64,000 nucleotides of DNA from Micrococcaceae bacterium Sec5.8 (GCA_039636775.1 CP143429.1:310001-374000); one strand, 5' to 3'; shown: positions 1-9,306, numbered from the stretch's first letter. The notes: generated by a model not told the origin, from the letters alone. Translations and numbers: made by a program.

Positions 1-765
1 ATCTCGGGGTATCCGAAGCCGTATATCGCTTTCATGGACGGCCTGGTCCTTGGCGGCGGCGTGGGGATTTCTGCGCACGGCTCGGTCCGGATCGTCACCG
101 AACGGACCCAGATGGGCATGCCGGAAACCACCATCGGGTTCGTGCCCGATGTCGGCGGAACCCTGCTGCTCTCCCGCTCGCCGGGGGAGACCGGCACCCA
201 CGCCGCCCTTACCGGCGCGCACCTGAACGGCGCCGATGCCCTGTTCCTGGGGCTCGCTGACCGCTATGTGCCCTCCGCCAGGCTGGCGGAACTCGCCGAA
301 ACCCTGGAGCGGGAGGCGCCGGACGCCGCCGTCGCGCACTTCGCGGAGCCGGCCGGGGACTCCGTCCTGGCGGCCCAGCAGGAATGGATTGACGCGTGTT
401 ATTCCGCCGACGACGCCGAGGAGATTGTCAGCCGGCTGCGCACAGTGGGCGGGGAAGCCGCCGACGTCGCCGAGACCATCGAGGCCAAGTCGCCGACTGC
501 CGTGAAGGTTGCGCTGGAATCCCTGCGCCGGGTGCGGGGACTGAGCCTGGCCGAAGCACTGGAGCAGGAATACCGGGTGGGACTGCGGTTCCTCGCCGGA
601 CCCGATTTCCGGGAGGGAATCCGTGCCCAGGTGGTGGACAAGGACCGCGCCCCGCACTGGAAGCCGGCCACCTTGCCGGAAGTCAGCCGCGACGACGTCG
701 CATCCTATTTTGCGCCGCTCGGCGAACGTGAACTGGAACTTTCGAAGGAGCGCCACAATGTCTGA
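1..765 (+). CDS. 3-hydroxyisobutyryl-CoA hydrolase, 5' end cut by window edge
   Basis: Crotonase-fold thioesterase that releases 3-hydroxyisobutyrate from its CoA ester in valine degradation. The reading frame is open from base 1, so the true start lies upstream and the first catalytic strands are missing. Visible family marks are the oxyanion-hole segment GGGVGISAHG near residue 19 of the visible part and the MPETTIGFVPDVGGT segment carrying the acidic residues typical of HIBCH proteins; enoyl-CoA hydratases have a shorter loop here. The C-terminal extension of about 100 residues after the crotonase core also fits HIBCH. Its stop codon overlaps the start of mmsB by 8 bp, and mmsB uses the product, which supports the assignment. 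An ordinary enoyl-CoA hydratase/isomerase is the alternative, but is less likely. Confidence 0.85.
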   Translation: MSGYPKPYIAFMDGLVLGGGVGISAHGSVRIVTERTQMGMPETTIGFVPDVGGTLLLSRSPGETGTHAALTGAHLNGADALFLGLADRYVPSARLAELAETLEREAPDAAVAHFAEPAGDSVLAAQQEWIDACYSADDAEEIVSRLRTVGGEAADVAETIEAKSPTAVKVALESLRRVRGLSLAEALEQEYRVGLRFLAGPDFREGIRAQVVDKDRAPHWKPATLPEVSRDDVASYFAPLGERELELSKERHNV

Positions 766-1714
766 AACACCGCTGCCCGGCGCGGCGCAGACCGGGCCCG
801 TCGCCTTCCTGGGCCTTGGCCACATGGGCGGCCCCATGGCCGTCAACCTGGTCAAGGCCGGTTATTCCGTCGCCGGTTTCGACGTCGTCCCGGCCGCCCT
901 GGAAACCGCCCGCGCGCACGGCATCGGCACGGCGGACACCGCCGCCGAGGCCGTGGCGGGGGCCGCCGTCGTGCTGACCATGCTGCCCAGCGGCAAGCAC
1001 CTGCTGGATGCCTACCGCGGCGCCCCCGGCCGGCCCGGACTGCTGGACGTGGCGCCGCCGGGCACGCTCTTCTTGGACTGCTCCACGATCAACGTCGACG
1101 AGGCCCGCGAAGCCGCCGAACTCGCCGTCGCGGCCGGTCACCGGGCCGTGGACGCCCCGGTGTCCGGTGGCGTCGTCGGGGCCGAGGCGGGCACCCTGAC
1201 GTTCATGGTTGGTGCCCTTCCGGACGATTTCGAGGCGGTCAAGCCGATGCTTGAGGTGATGGGCAAGCGCGTGGTCCACTGCGGGGAGCACGGCGCCGGG
1301 CAGGCCGCCAAGATCTGCAACAACATGATCCTAGGCGTCTCCATGATCGCGGTCAGCGAAGCTTTCGTGCTGGGCGAGAAGCTGGGTTTGACGCACCAGG
1401 CACTGTTCGACGTCGCGTCCGCGGCCTCGGGCCAGTGCTGGGCTCTGACTACCAACTGCCCCGTGCCGGGGCCGGTGCCGGCGAGCCCGGCGAACCGCGA
1501 TTACCTGCCCGGATTCGCCGGAGCGCTCATGGCCAAGGACCTCAAGCTGGCACTCAACGCGCTGGAACGCACCGGCGTCGCCGCCCGGTTGGGGCCGCTC
1601 GCGTCCGAAATTTACGATACCTTTGCCGCGGAAGGCGGGGCTGGCCGGGACTTCTCCGGAATCATCACCGACATCCGGGACAAATCCGAACAGCAGCCAA
1701 GGGGACAAGCATGA
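758..1714 (+). CDS. mmsB: 3-hydroxyisobutyrate dehydrogenase
   Basis: NAD-dependent oxidation of 3-hydroxyisobutyrate to methylmalonate semialdehyde in valine catabolism. The 318-residue protein starts at ATG 758 behind the Shine-Dalgarno AAGGAG seven bases upstream; a longer frame exists, but it runs back through the upstream gene. The N-terminal Rossmann motif FLGLGHMGG sits near residue 19, the substrate-binding DAPVSGG segment is present, and the catalytic lysine lies in [11 protein letters not shown]. The length matches the beta-hydroxyacid dehydrogenase family. It overlaps the preceding hydrolase by 8 bp and the following hydratase by 4 bp (ATGA), so the three are translationally coupled. 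Confidence 0.93.
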   Translation: MSETPLPGAAQTGPVAFLGLGHMGGPMAVNLVKAGYSVAGFDVVPAALETARAHGIGTADTAAEAVAGAAVVLTMLPSGKHLLDAYRGAPGRPGLLDVAPPGTLFLDCSTINVDEAREAAELAVAAGHRAVDAPVSGGVVGAEAGTLTFMVGALPDDFEAVKPMLEVMGKRVVHCGEHGAGQAAKICNNMILGVSMIAVSEAFVLGEKLGLTHQALFDVASAASGQCWALTTNCPVPGPVPASPANRDYLPGFAGALMAKDLKLALNALERTGVAARLGPLASEIYDTFAAEGGAGRDFSGIITDIRDKSEQQPRGQA

Positions 1715-2490
1715 CGGAGCAATACGCAAACATTCTGGTGGAGCGGCGCGGGCGGGTGGGGCTGGTAACGCTCAACCGGCCGCAGGCTCTGAACGCCCTC
1801 AACAAGGCCACCATGGACGAGCTCGTCGCCGCCGTATCCGCGATGGACACCGATCCGAACGTCGGCGCCGTCGTGCTGACCGGGTCCGGCAAGGCCTTCG
1901 CGGCCGGCGCGGACATTAAGGAGATGCAGTCCAAGGGCTATATGGACATGTACGCGGCCGACTGGTTCCGGGGCTGGGAAGACTTCACCCGGCTGCGCAT
2001 CCCCGTCGTTGCCGCCGTCTCCGGGTTTGCCCTCGGCGGCGGGTGCGAGCTGGCCATGATGTGCGATTTCATCATCGCCGGGGAGAACGCCAAGTTCGGC
2101 CAGCCGGAAATCAACCTTGGCGTGCTGCCCGGAATGGGCGGCTCGCAGCGCCTCACCCGCGCCGTGGGCAAGGCCAAAGCGATGGACATGATCCTCACCG
2201 GGCGGTTCATGGACGCCGAGGAAGCCGAACGCGCCGGACTGGTGTCCCGTGTGGTGCCCGCCGCGGACGTGGTTGAAGAGGCCCTCAAAGCCGCCGAGGT
2301 CATTGCGTCCAAGTCCAAGCCGGTGGCGATGGTGGCCAAGGAAGCCGTCAACACCGCTTTTGAGACCGGGCTGGCCCAGGGCGTGCTCTTCGAACGGCGC
2401 GTGTTCCACTCGCTGTTCGCCACCGAGGACCAGAAGGAAGGGATGGCGGCCTTCACCGAGAAGCGCCAGCCGGACTTCACGCACCGCTAA
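1711..2490 (+). CDS. enoyl-CoA hydratase
   Basis: Crotonase-family hydratase of 259 residues that adds water to 2-enoyl-CoA thioesters. In this operon the natural substrate would be methacrylyl-CoA, the step before the hydrolase, although short-chain enoyl-CoAs are equally possible from sequence alone. The start ATG 1711 overlaps the mmsB stop and follows AAGGGGAC. The oxyanion-hole motif is AAGADIKEM near residue 62; the paired catalytic region is [16 protein letters not shown]. The tail KRQPDFTHR matches the usual C-terminus of short-chain enoyl-CoA hydratases. It is the last gene of the valine unit visible here. Confidence 0.9.
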   Translation: MTEQYANILVERRGRVGLVTLNRPQALNALNKATMDELVAAVSAMDTDPNVGAVVLTGSGKAFAAGADIKEMQSKGYMDMYAADWFRGWEDFTRLRIPVVAAVSGFALGGGCELAMMCDFIIAGENAKFGQPEINLGVLPGMGGSQRLTRAVGKAKAMDMILTGRFMDAEEAERAGLVSRVVPAADVVEEALKAAEVIASKSKPVAMVAKEAVNTAFETGLAQGVLFERRVFHSLFATEDQKEGMAAFTEKRQPDFTHR

Positions 2491-2534
2491 GCGGCGACGC
2501 TCCAGCGGAGCCGGGCAGGAACCGAATCAGAGGA

Positions 2535-2963
2535 TCACATGACGCTGATGCCGAGCAGGCCGATGATCAAGGCCATCACCACAAAGGTCACGAGTTCGTG
2601 GGCGCAGTTCAGCACCGTCAAGCCGGCGGGGCGGCCCTCGAAGGCGTCGTGGGTGATGAACCGTGCCGCCGTGAATCCTGCCCAGAGGATCAGCGTGGTG
2701 ACCACCGTGTTAATCAGGAAATTACCGCCGTAGAAGTGCTGCGCAATGGCGGCAGCCCCCGCCAGCACCGAGGCGCTGATGAAGCTGACCACCAGCGTGA
2801 CCAGGATCGGCCTGACGGCGTCTTTTGCGTCCCCGCTGGGAGTCACGCCGGCGACGCGCATCCAGTAGTTGCCGAACACTTTCGGGGTGTACCAGAGAGA
2901 GCCGACCGCCATGCTGGACAGGGTCGCCAGCAGAACGGCCCAGATGTTGATTTCCGGAATCAT
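2535..2963 (-). CDS. DUF1761 family membrane protein
   Basis: Small membrane protein of 142 residues with four predicted transmembrane helices (about residues 5-27, 52-74, 82-103 and 115-138). The N-terminal segment INIWAVLLATLSSMAVGSLW followed by YTPKVFG is characteristic of DUF1761 proteins, whose function is unknown. The start ATG 2963 is preceded by GAGGAG. It faces the valine operon tail to tail and is divergent from the MHS transporter. There is no clear functional link to either neighbour. Confidence 0.85.
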   Translation of the reverse strand: MIPEINIWAVLLATLSSMAVGSLWYTPKVFGNYWMRVAGVTPSGDAKDAVRPILVTLVVSFISASVLAGAAAIAQHFYGGNFLINTVVTTLILWAGFTAARFITHDAFEGRPAGLTVLNCAHELVTFVVMALIIGLLGISVM

Positions 2964-3037
2964 CGTGCACTCCTCGGTCCAGGGTTGGTGCTCTCCGAAG
3001 TGTAAGTGATCGACACGGCGGGCATCGGCAGTTCGCG

Positions 3038-3059
3038 GCTACCTCTTTTAGGAGGTAGC
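3038..3059. promoter_or_regulatory. inverted repeat upstream of the MHS transporter
   Basis: GCTACCTC and GAGGTAGC form perfect 8-base arms around the loop TTTTAG. The repeat lies 77-98 bases upstream of the transporter start, in the divergent gap shared with the DUF1761 gene. It could be an operator, for example for the LuxR-type regulator encoded after the transporter, or a hairpin; the sequence does not decide. Confidence 0.4.
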
Positions 3060-3135
3060 TGGGCGTCCACCCTGCTGGCTACGGTGAGCTGAGTCACACA
3101 GCCGGGCGTTGGGGTTGACATCAAAGGAGATTGCC

Positions 3136-4533
3136 ATGACCTCAGTTTCACCGACTTCGGCAGCCGGGTTGCAGGCGCCACCCAGCAGCAAAACCCTTCG
3201 CAAGGTCGCGTTTGCCAGCGCCGCCGGAACCACCATCGAGTTCTACGACTTCTTCATCTACGGCACGGCCGCCGCTCTGGTTTTCCCCGTGGTTTTCTTT
3301 CCGGCGCTCGGTGCCGCGGCCGGCACCATCGCTTCCTTCGGTACCTTCGCCGTTGCCTTCTTCGCCCGGCCGGTTGGTGCCATCATCTTCGGGCACTTCG
3401 GGGACCGGATCGGCCGGAAGAAGACCCTCATCACCACGCTGCTGATGATGGGCATCGCCACCGTGCTGATCGGCCTCATCCCGGACGCCAGCACCATTGG
3501 CGTGGCCGCCCCCATCCTGCTCGTGGTGCTCCGCTTCGTGCAGGGCCTCGCAGTCGGCGGCGAATGGGCCGGCGCCACCCTCCTCGTCGCGGAATACGCC
3601 CCGAAAGGAAAACGCGGGCTGTTCGGCTCTTTCCCGCAGCTGGGCCCGTCCGTTGCGTTTGCCCTGGCCAGCGGTACGTTTCTTATCACCAACCTGACCC
3701 TTGGGGACAAGTCGGAGGCTTTCATCACCATTGGCTGGCGGGTGCCGTTCATTCTCAGCGCTGTGCTGGTACTCGTCGGCCTGTGGGTGCGTCTGAGCAT
3801 CGAGGAAACGCCGGTCTTCAAGAACGCCGCCACGGCCACCGGAACCAGCAGCAGGTTGCCGATCCTTGAATCCATCAAGCGCCAGCCGCGCGAAATCCTT
3901 CTCGCCGGCGGCTCCCTGACGCTCCTCTTTGCCTTTTTCTACCTTGGCACCGCGTACCTCACCAGCTATGCCACCAGTCCCACCGGCATGCACCTGAGCC
4001 GGGCAGAAGTGCTGAGCACCGGCATTATCGCCTCGTTGTTTGTCGCCGCTGCCACCCTGGCCTCCGGGATCGTCTCGGACCGCTTCGGCCGCAAGAAGGT
4101 CATTGCCGCCGCCTGCATCCTCGCCGTGCCGTGGTCGCTCGTGCTCTTCCCGATCCTCAGCGCGAACACCGTCTTCGCCTTCGGTCTCGGCCTCACCGTG
4201 ACCCTGGTGATCTTCGCCATCGCCTACGGACCTGCCGGGGCGCTCCTGCCGGAGCTCTTCGAGACCCGCTACCGGTACACCGGGGCCGGCATGGGCTACA
4301 ACCTGGCCGGCGTCGTCGGTGGAGGCATCGTTCCGCTCGTTGCGGCCCAGCTCGCCGGCACCTCCGGCGCCAATTCGGTCGGTTTCCTGCTCGCCGGAAT
4401 TGGCGTCTTCAGCGTCCTGTGCACCCTGGCGCTGCCCAGCCACGAAAAGCGGGCTTTGGAAAGCGGACAGCACGACCCTGTGCCGGGCCGCGCCGACAGC
4501 ACGGGACCTGCCGCGCCCGTCTCCCGGCGCTGA
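3136..4533 (+). CDS. MHS-family metabolite:H+ symporter (MFS)
   Basis: Major-facilitator protein of 465 residues, predicted to have 12 transmembrane helices and to import an organic acid or zwitterion with protons. ATG 3136 is chosen because AAAGGAGA lies six bases upstream; an earlier in-frame start at 3109 lacks a ribosome site. The motif GHFGDRIGRKK between helices 2 and 3 and its repeat SDRFGRKK between helices 8 and 9 are diagnostic, and the amphipathic start FASAAGTTIEFYDFFIYGTA is typical of the shikimate/proline-betaine (MHS) subgroup. The substrate cannot be assigned. The GAF-LuxR regulator gene downstream is convergent. Confidence 0.88.
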   Translation: MTSVSPTSAAGLQAPPSSKTLRKVAFASAAGTTIEFYDFFIYGTAAALVFPVVFFPALGAAAGTIASFGTFAVAFFARPVGAIIFGHFGDRIGRKKTLITTLLMMGIATVLIGLIPDASTIGVAAPILLVVLRFVQGLAVGGEWAGATLLVAEYAPKGKRGLFGSFPQLGPSVAFALASGTFLITNLTLGDKSEAFITIGWRVPFILSAVLVLVGLWVRLSIEETPVFKNAATATGTSSRLPILESIKRQPREILLAGGSLTLLFAFFYLGTAYLTSYATSPTGMHLSRAEVLSTGIIASLFVAAATLASGIVSDRFGRKKVIAAACILAVPWSLVLFPILSANTVFAFGLGLTVTLVIFAIAYGPAGALLPELFETRYRYTGAGMGYNLAGVVGGGIVPLVAAQLAGTSGANSVGFLLAGIGVFSVLCTLALPSHEKRALESGQHDPVPGRADSTGPAAPVSRR

Positions 4534-4594
4534 GGCTGCCGGGCCAGGGACCCACCGGAGCGGGGGATCCAGGCGCATCCCGGCTGGGGAGCGG

Positions 4595-4610
4595 GGTCTC
4601 CGGTGAGACC
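4595..4610. terminator. possible bidirectional terminator hairpin
   Basis: GGTCTC-CGGT-GAGACC makes a perfect 6-bp stem in the 90-base gap between the convergent transporter and LuxR-type genes. There is no T-tract on either side, so the call rests only on stem and position. Confidence 0.35.
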
Positions 4611-4623
4611 GGCGGCTCCGCTC

Positions 4624-5478
4624 CTAGGGGATCAGCCCCAGCCGGCGGGCGACCGACACGGCCTCGAGCCGGTTGTGCGCAGAAAGCTTGACCATGGCAT
4701 TTTGCAGGTAACTCTTGACGGTGACCGCTTTCAGGCCCAGACGATCCGCGGTTTCCTGATACGAACAGCCGAGCGCCACCTGCGCCAGAACATCAAGCTC
4801 CCGGCGGGCCAGCCGGGCTGTCGGATGGACGCCGTCGGCGGGCGCGGGAGCCAGATGGGTGCCGATGATATCCAGCTGCCGGGCCAGGTGCGGGTCGGTT
4901 ACCGTGCCGGCCAGGGACCTCAGCTCGGCGTGGGCTTCCCGGACGTGCTCCAGCCAGCTGCGGTCCAGGGCCAACGCAGGTGCAGCCCGCGCCGTGTCGA
5001 TTATCGAAACCCGCCGGTCCACCTCGTCCCGGACCCGCAGCTCCTCGGCGATTTCTGCGGCTGCAGCTGCCGCCTCGCTCACAGCTTTTTCTCCGAGCGG
5101 CGTCCTGTCCCGGCTTGCGATATACAGCACCGCACGCGACCGGCCCCGGACCACCACGGGGACGGCCGCCATCGAGGTCAGCCGTTCCCGCCGGACGGCG
5201 AGATCGTATTCGTGGGTGATCCCTTCGGAGGCGATGTAGTCCTCGACAAGGAACGGGCGCCGCTGCGTGAGGACTCGGCCGCCGAGGCCCGCCCCGGGAA
5301 CAACCACAACCTGGTGCAGGCTGGAGGTGGCGGTGCCGAGAAAGTCCGTCAGCTGGAGCAACTCCCCGCTGGCCAGCCCGGCAAACAGCACCGCGGGACG
5401 GAACCTCCCGGAGAGCTGGCGCAGCGAGGCGCGGAGCAGTTCCCGGTCATCGGGGCGGGAGTAGTCGTTCGGCTGCAT
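4624..5478 (-). CDS. GAF domain LuxR-type transcriptional regulator
   Basis: A 284-residue one-component regulator. Residues about 35-160 form a GAF-like sensor domain (GAGLGGRVLTQRRPFLVEDY is the typical core), and residues about 215-280 form a LuxR-type helix-turn-helix (RRELDVLAQVALGCSYQETA, then KAVTVKSYLQNAMVKLSAHNR). There is no receiver domain, so a small ligand sensed by GAF is more likely than phosphorylation. The start ATG 5478 has GGAG seven bases upstream. Regulators of this arrangement often sit next to genes for aromatic or organic-acid use; the neighbouring MHS transporter is the obvious candidate target. Confidence 0.85.
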   Translation of the reverse strand: MQPNDYSRPDDRELLRASLRQLSGRFRPAVLFAGLASGELLQLTDFLGTATSSLHQVVVVPGAGLGGRVLTQRRPFLVEDYIASEGITHEYDLAVRRERLTSMAAVPVVVRGRSRAVLYIASRDRTPLGEKAVSEAAAAAAEIAEELRVRDEVDRRVSIIDTARAAPALALDRSWLEHVREAHAELRSLAGTVTDPHLARQLDIIGTHLAPAPADGVHPTARLARRELDVLAQVALGCSYQETADRLGLKAVTVKSYLQNAMVKLSAHNRLEAVSVARRLGLIP

Positions 5479-5557
5479 GAGTCGTCTCCAGGTGCGCGGA
5501 ACCGGTCACCGCATTGTGGCCGGCCGTCAATCGTGGTCAGGCAAGACAAGCCAGGGG

Positions 5558-6076
5558 TTAGTCGCTGAAATCGCCGGCGTTGCGTCGGAATGTGCCCAGG
5601 ATCCGGATCAGCTGGTCCACGTCCTGCTCTGCGAAGCCGGACTGGGCGAACACCTCGGCGTTCAGGGCCGCCGTCGCCCGTTTTGCCAGCGTGCGCCCCT
5701 CCGGGGTGAGTTCAATCAGGGTGGTGCGCCCGTCGGTGGGATGCGGCGAGCGAAGTACCAGGGCTGCCCTTTCCAGCCGGTCCACGGCGTTCGTGACCGA
5801 GGTGGGATGGACCTGCAAGAGCGCGCTGGCTTTGTTCATGGGCAGCGCGCCGCTGCGGGCGAAGCTCAGCAGGGCGAGCAGTTCGTACCGGGCGAACGTC
5901 AGCCCGAACGGTTTCAGGATCCCCTCGATCCGGGCCAGCAGGATCTGCTGGGTCCGCATCACGGCGGTGATGGCGGCCATGGGTGCGGCGACATCGGACC
6001 AGCCGTGCCGCTCCCAATTCAACCGGGCGTCGGCAATCGGGTCACGCGGCAGCGGCGTTGCCACGGCACCCCCCAC
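5558..6076 (-). CDS. MarR-family transcriptional regulator
   Basis: Winged-helix regulator of 172 residues. The DNA-binding part runs from about residue 65 to 125 (LSFARSGALPMNKASALLQV for the recognition helix; a beta wing around RSPHPTDGRTTLIELTPEGR). The start is GTG 6076, preceded by AGGA six bases upstream. It lies 24 bp after the acyl-CoA synthetase gene on the same strand and probably shares its transcript, which makes that synthetase, and perhaps the divergent acyl-CoA dehydrogenase, likely targets. MarR proteins in such settings commonly release DNA on binding acyl-CoA thioesters; the ligand here is not known. Confidence 0.88.
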   Translation of the reverse strand: MGGAVATPLPRDPIADARLNWERHGWSDVAAPMAAITAVMRTQQILLARIEGILKPFGLTFARYELLALLSFARSGALPMNKASALLQVHPTSVTNAVDRLERAALVLRSPHPTDGRTTLIELTPEGRTLAKRATAALNAEVFAQSGFAEQDVDQLIRILGTFRRNAGDFSD

Positions 6077-6100
6077 TGTTTGTCCTGACGTTCATGGTCC

Positions 6101-7840
6101 TCAGCCTAGCTTTTCGGCCGGGCTCTTCAGCCCGGGGAAGTCCGCTTCGGTGTATTCGGTGCCGAGGCCGGCCGGGACCGTTCCTCCGCCGTGGCGCAGT
6201 TCCTCGCTGTGCCGCAGCTCCACGCGGCGGATCTTGCCCGAGATGGTTTTGGGCAGTTCGGCGAACTCCAGCCGGCGGATCCGCTTGAACGGTGCCAGGT
6301 GGTCGCGGCAGTACCGCAGGATGTCCTCGGCCAGTTCCGGGCCCGGCTCGTGGCCGGCGGCGAGGACCACAAATGCCTTGGGGACTGAGAGCTTGAGCGG
6401 GTCGGGGGAGGGGACGACGGCGGCTTCGGCCACCGCCGGGTGCTCGATCAGGACACTTTCCAGTTCGAACGGGGAGAGTCGGTAATCCGAGGACTTGAAG
6501 ACGTCGTCCCCGCGGCCCACATACGTGATGATGCCGCGTTCGTCCCGGCTTGCCATGTCCCCGGTGTGGTAGTAGCCGTCGCGAAACGCCTCCGCCGTCT
6601 TTTCCGGATCGCCGTAGTAGGCCTTCATCAGCCCGACGGGGCGGGGATCCAGGCGCAGGCAGAGCTCGCCGTCGTCGGACTCCCCGCCCGTTGCCGGGTC
6701 CACGAGGACGACGTCGTACCCGGGCAGCGGCTTGCCCATGGCGCCGATCTTAATTGGCTGGCCCGGCGTATTGGCGATCTGCACAGTGGATTCGGTCTGG
6801 CCGAAGCCGTCCCGGATGGTCTGGCCCCACGCGCGGTGGACCTGGTCGATCACTTCGGCGTTGAGCGGTTCCCCGGCGGACACCACCTTGGTGGGAGGGT
6901 TCTTGAGCAGGGTCAGGTCGGCCTGGATCAGCATGCGCCAGACCGTCGGCGGCGCACAGAAACTCGTCACCCGCTCGCGGTCCATTTGCGCCATAAGGGC
7001 CTTCGCGTCAAAGCGCTCGTAGTTGTAAATGAAGACGCAGGCCTCAGCGATCCAGGGCGTGAAGACGTTGGACCAGGCATGCTTGGCCCACCCCGGGGAG
7101 GCCACGTTCAGGTGCACATCTCCGGGTTCCATCCCGATCCAGAACATCGTGGACAGGTGGCCTACCGGATACGACGTGTGCGTGTGTTCCACGAGCTTGG
7201 CCTTGGACGTGGTGCCCGAGGTGAAGTAGAGCAGCAGGGTCTCATCGGCCAGGGTGGGCGCGTCCGGGGTGAAGTCCTCGCCCGCGCCGGCCGACTCGGA
7301 GTACTGCAGGGCGGCTGCGTCCGTGCCGGCGTCCCCGCCGATTTCAATCAGTGTGTACGCCCCTGGGACGTCGGCGAACTTGGCGATGTTTGCACTGCCG
7401 ACGGCGGCCCAGTTGGCCCCGCCGCGCTCCACCCGGTCCGTGAGGTCCGCAGGGCCCATCAGGGTGGTGGTGGGGATCATGACGATGCCCAGCTTGATTC
7501 CGGCGAGCATCAGTTCCCAGAGTTCCACCTGGTTCCCGAGCATGATGATCATGCGGTCACCGCGCCGGACGCCCTGGCCGCGCAGCCAGTTTGCCACCTG
7601 GTCGGAGCGCCGGGACAGGTCAGCGAAGCTGCGCCGCGTGGCAGTGCCGTCCTGTTCGACGATCACAAGGGCGGGCCGGGCGGCCTTCGCCGGGTCGGCA
7701 GCGATCTGATCGAACCAGTCCAGGGCGAAGTTGAAGTGCTCGAAGCGGGGCCACTGGAATTCGCTGCGCGCCGCCTCGTAGTCCTCTCGAAGGTCCAGCA
7801 TGCGGTCGCGGGCGGCGCGAAATTCCTCTGTGACGGTCAT
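6101..7840 (-). CDS. AMP-forming acyl-CoA synthetase
   Basis: ANL-superfamily ligase of 579 residues that activates a carboxylic acid with ATP and joins it to CoA. Visible signatures are the P-loop YFTSGTTSKAKLVEH, the A5 motif DGFGQTES, the A7 motif YHTGDMASRDERG, the hinge GRGDDVFKSSDYRLSP and the catalytic lysine in PKTISGKIRR near the C-terminus. The aromatic segment ASPGWAKHAWSNVFTPW suits medium-chain or aryl acids rather than acetate, but the substrate is not readable. ATG 7840 has AAAGG upstream; an open frame beyond it runs into the divergent promoter region and is not coding. It is divergent from the acyl-CoA dehydrogenase, with the MarR gene downstream. Confidence 0.87.
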   Translation of the reverse strand: MTVTEEFRAARDRMLDLREDYEAARSEFQWPRFEHFNFALDWFDQIAADPAKAARPALVIVEQDGTATRRSFADLSRRSDQVANWLRGQGVRRGDRMIIMLGNQVELWELMLAGIKLGIVMIPTTTLMGPADLTDRVERGGANWAAVGSANIAKFADVPGAYTLIEIGGDAGTDAAALQYSESAGAGEDFTPDAPTLADETLLLYFTSGTTSKAKLVEHTHTSYPVGHLSTMFWIGMEPGDVHLNVASPGWAKHAWSNVFTPWIAEACVFIYNYERFDAKALMAQMDRERVTSFCAPPTVWRMLIQADLTLLKNPPTKVVSAGEPLNAEVIDQVHRAWGQTIRDGFGQTESTVQIANTPGQPIKIGAMGKPLPGYDVVLVDPATGGESDDGELCLRLDPRPVGLMKAYYGDPEKTAEAFRDGYYHTGDMASRDERGIITYVGRGDDVFKSSDYRLSPFELESVLIEHPAVAEAAVVPSPDPLKLSVPKAFVVLAAGHEPGPELAEDILRYCRDHLAPFKRIRRLEFAELPKTISGKIRRVELRHSEELRHGGGTVPAGLGTEYTEADFPGLKSPAEKLG

Positions 7841-7911
7841 GGTGCACCTTTCGAAGTCTGGCGGCGCAGCAGTTCGGTCCCGGCGCCGTTGCCCGGGAAT
7901 CACAGCCATCC

Positions 7912-7940
7912 TCGTGATCCCCGTCACTGTGCAATATACT
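7912..7940 (+). promoter_or_regulatory. candidate promoter of the acyl-CoA dehydrogenase gene
   Basis: TATACT at 7935-7940 is a good -10 element. A weak -35 match, TCGTGA, lies at 7912-7917 with 17-base spacing. The start codon at 8004 is about 60 bases downstream. Confidence 0.45.
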
Positions 7941-8003
7941 AGGACATCCAAGGGTTTGGAAGAGCCGGCTTGCTTCATGAACCGGTCACTAGCGAAGGGA
8001 TAC

Positions 8004-9239
8004 ATGCCCGTGCAGCCACAAGGACGTGCCAGCGGACAGAGGGTCATCGGGGACCACGCATCGCATGAAGCCGCGGCGCTGCCGCCCTTCCCTGACGCTG
8101 ACCTGATGTACATCGTGGATTTGCTCCCCCCGGAGGAACGGGCCCGCTACCAGGAAATCCGGGACTTCCTGCAGTCCCGGATCCGTGCGGCCTCGATCGA
8201 TTTCTGGAACCGTGAGGAATTCCCCTTCGGGTTGCTCGCCGAGCTTGGCAAGTACGGCCTCGGCGGGCTGCAGACGGACGGCACGTCCAAGCTGTTCAAG
8301 GGCCTGATGTACGTGGAGGTGGCCCGCGCCGACGTGTCCCTCTCAGCGCTCGTGGGGATCCACAACGAGCTGATCGTGGGCATGATTGACCAGCTCGGCT
8401 CCGAGGCGCAGAAGGCACGCTGGCTGCCCGGGCTTACTGCTTTCACGCAGATCGGCGCCTTCGCCCTGACCGAACCGGACCACGGCTCGGACATCGCCGG
8501 CGGACTGGCCACCACCGCGCGGCTGGAGGACGGGGAGTGGGTCATCGACGGCGCCAAGCGCTGGATCGGCGCCGGCACCATCGCCGACTTCGCCCTGGTC
8601 TGGGCGCGGGATGTCGCGGACCAGCAAATCAAGGGCTTCATCGTGGAAACGGACCGGCCCGGCTACACGGCGACGAAGATCGCCAACAAGATCGGGCTGC
8701 GGATCATGCAGAACGCGGACATCGTGCTCGACGGGGTCCGCATCCCGGAGTCCAACCTCCTGCCCGGGGCCACCGACTTCTCCAAGGCCAACGAGCTGCT
8801 GCGGGACTCCCGCGCGTGGGTGGGCTGGCAGGCTGCCGGCATCCAACTGGCCGCGTTCGACGTCGCGCGCTCCTATTCGCTGGAACGCAAACAGTTCGGC
8901 AAGGAACTGGCCCGGTTCCAGTTGATCCAGCAGCAGTTGGCCGAGATCCTGGGCAACGCGTCGGCGTCGCTGTCGCTGATGGCGCAGCTGGCCAGGATTC
9001 AGGAGGCCGGCAAGCTGGAGATGGTCCAGGCGGCGATGGCCAAATCCACCACCACCCGGCTGGCCCGGGCATCGGTGGCGATGGGGCGTTCGTTGATGGG
9101 CGGCAACGGGATCAGCAGCGACTATGAGATGGGCAAGCTCTTCGGCGACGCCGAAATCCTGTACACGTACGAGGGCAGTTACGAAATTAACTCGCTGATC
9201 GTGGCCAGGGCCGTGACCGGGAAGTCAGCGTTCGTTTAG
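8004..9239 (+). CDS. acyl-CoA dehydrogenase
   Basis: FAD-dependent alpha,beta-dehydrogenase of 411 residues for acyl-CoA esters. The start ATG 8004 follows GAAGGGA. The FAD/substrate signature is FALTEPDHGSDIAG in the N-terminal half, and the catalytic glutamate lies in the C-terminal YTYEGSYEINSLIVARAVTG. That last segment resembles the glutaryl-CoA dehydrogenase/ACX4-like subgroup more than medium-chain dehydrogenases, but decarboxylation cannot be inferred. The gene is divergent from the acyl-CoA synthetase, suggesting that the two act in one degradation route in which the synthetase feeds the dehydrogenase. Confidence 0.9.
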   Translation: MPVQPQGRASGQRVIGDHASHEAAALPPFPDADLMYIVDLLPPEERARYQEIRDFLQSRIRAASIDFWNREEFPFGLLAELGKYGLGGLQTDGTSKLFKGLMYVEVARADVSLSALVGIHNELIVGMIDQLGSEAQKARWLPGLTAFTQIGAFALTEPDHGSDIAGGLATTARLEDGEWVIDGAKRWIGAGTIADFALVWARDVADQQIKGFIVETDRPGYTATKIANKIGLRIMQNADIVLDGVRIPESNLLPGATDFSKANELLRDSRAWVGWQAAGIQLAAFDVARSYSLERKQFGKELARFQLIQQQLAEILGNASASLSLMAQLARIQEAGKLEMVQAAMAKSTTTRLARASVAMGRSLMGGNGISSDYEMGKLFGDAEILYTYEGSYEINSLIVARAVTGKSAFV

Positions 9240-9244
9240 TCCGG

Positions 9245-9290
9245 GGAAGCGCCGGCCGGAACGGTTCGAGCCGGCACTTCCACGTTTTTT
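9245..9290 (+). terminator. intrinsic terminator after acyl-CoA dehydrogenase
   Basis: GGAAG-c-GCCGGC (9245-9256) pairs with GCCGGC-a-CTTCC (9270-9281) and is followed by ACG and six T. It lies six bases after the stop codon and is one of the few hairpins in the window with a proper T-tract. Confidence 0.8.
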
Positions 9291-9306
9291 GACCGGGACT
9301 TAGCGC

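Noticed and set aside
3148..4578. Minus-strand open frame of about 475 codons opposite the MHS transporter
   Set aside because: Antisense shadow; Glu/Gly/Asp-rich translation and no ribosome site, while the plus strand encodes a full 12-helix transporter.
7951..7966. CCAA...TTGG inverted repeat in the acyl-CoA synthetase/dehydrogenase gap, considered as a MarR operator
   Set aside because: The arms are only four bases and no second copy is present, so it cannot be separated from chance.
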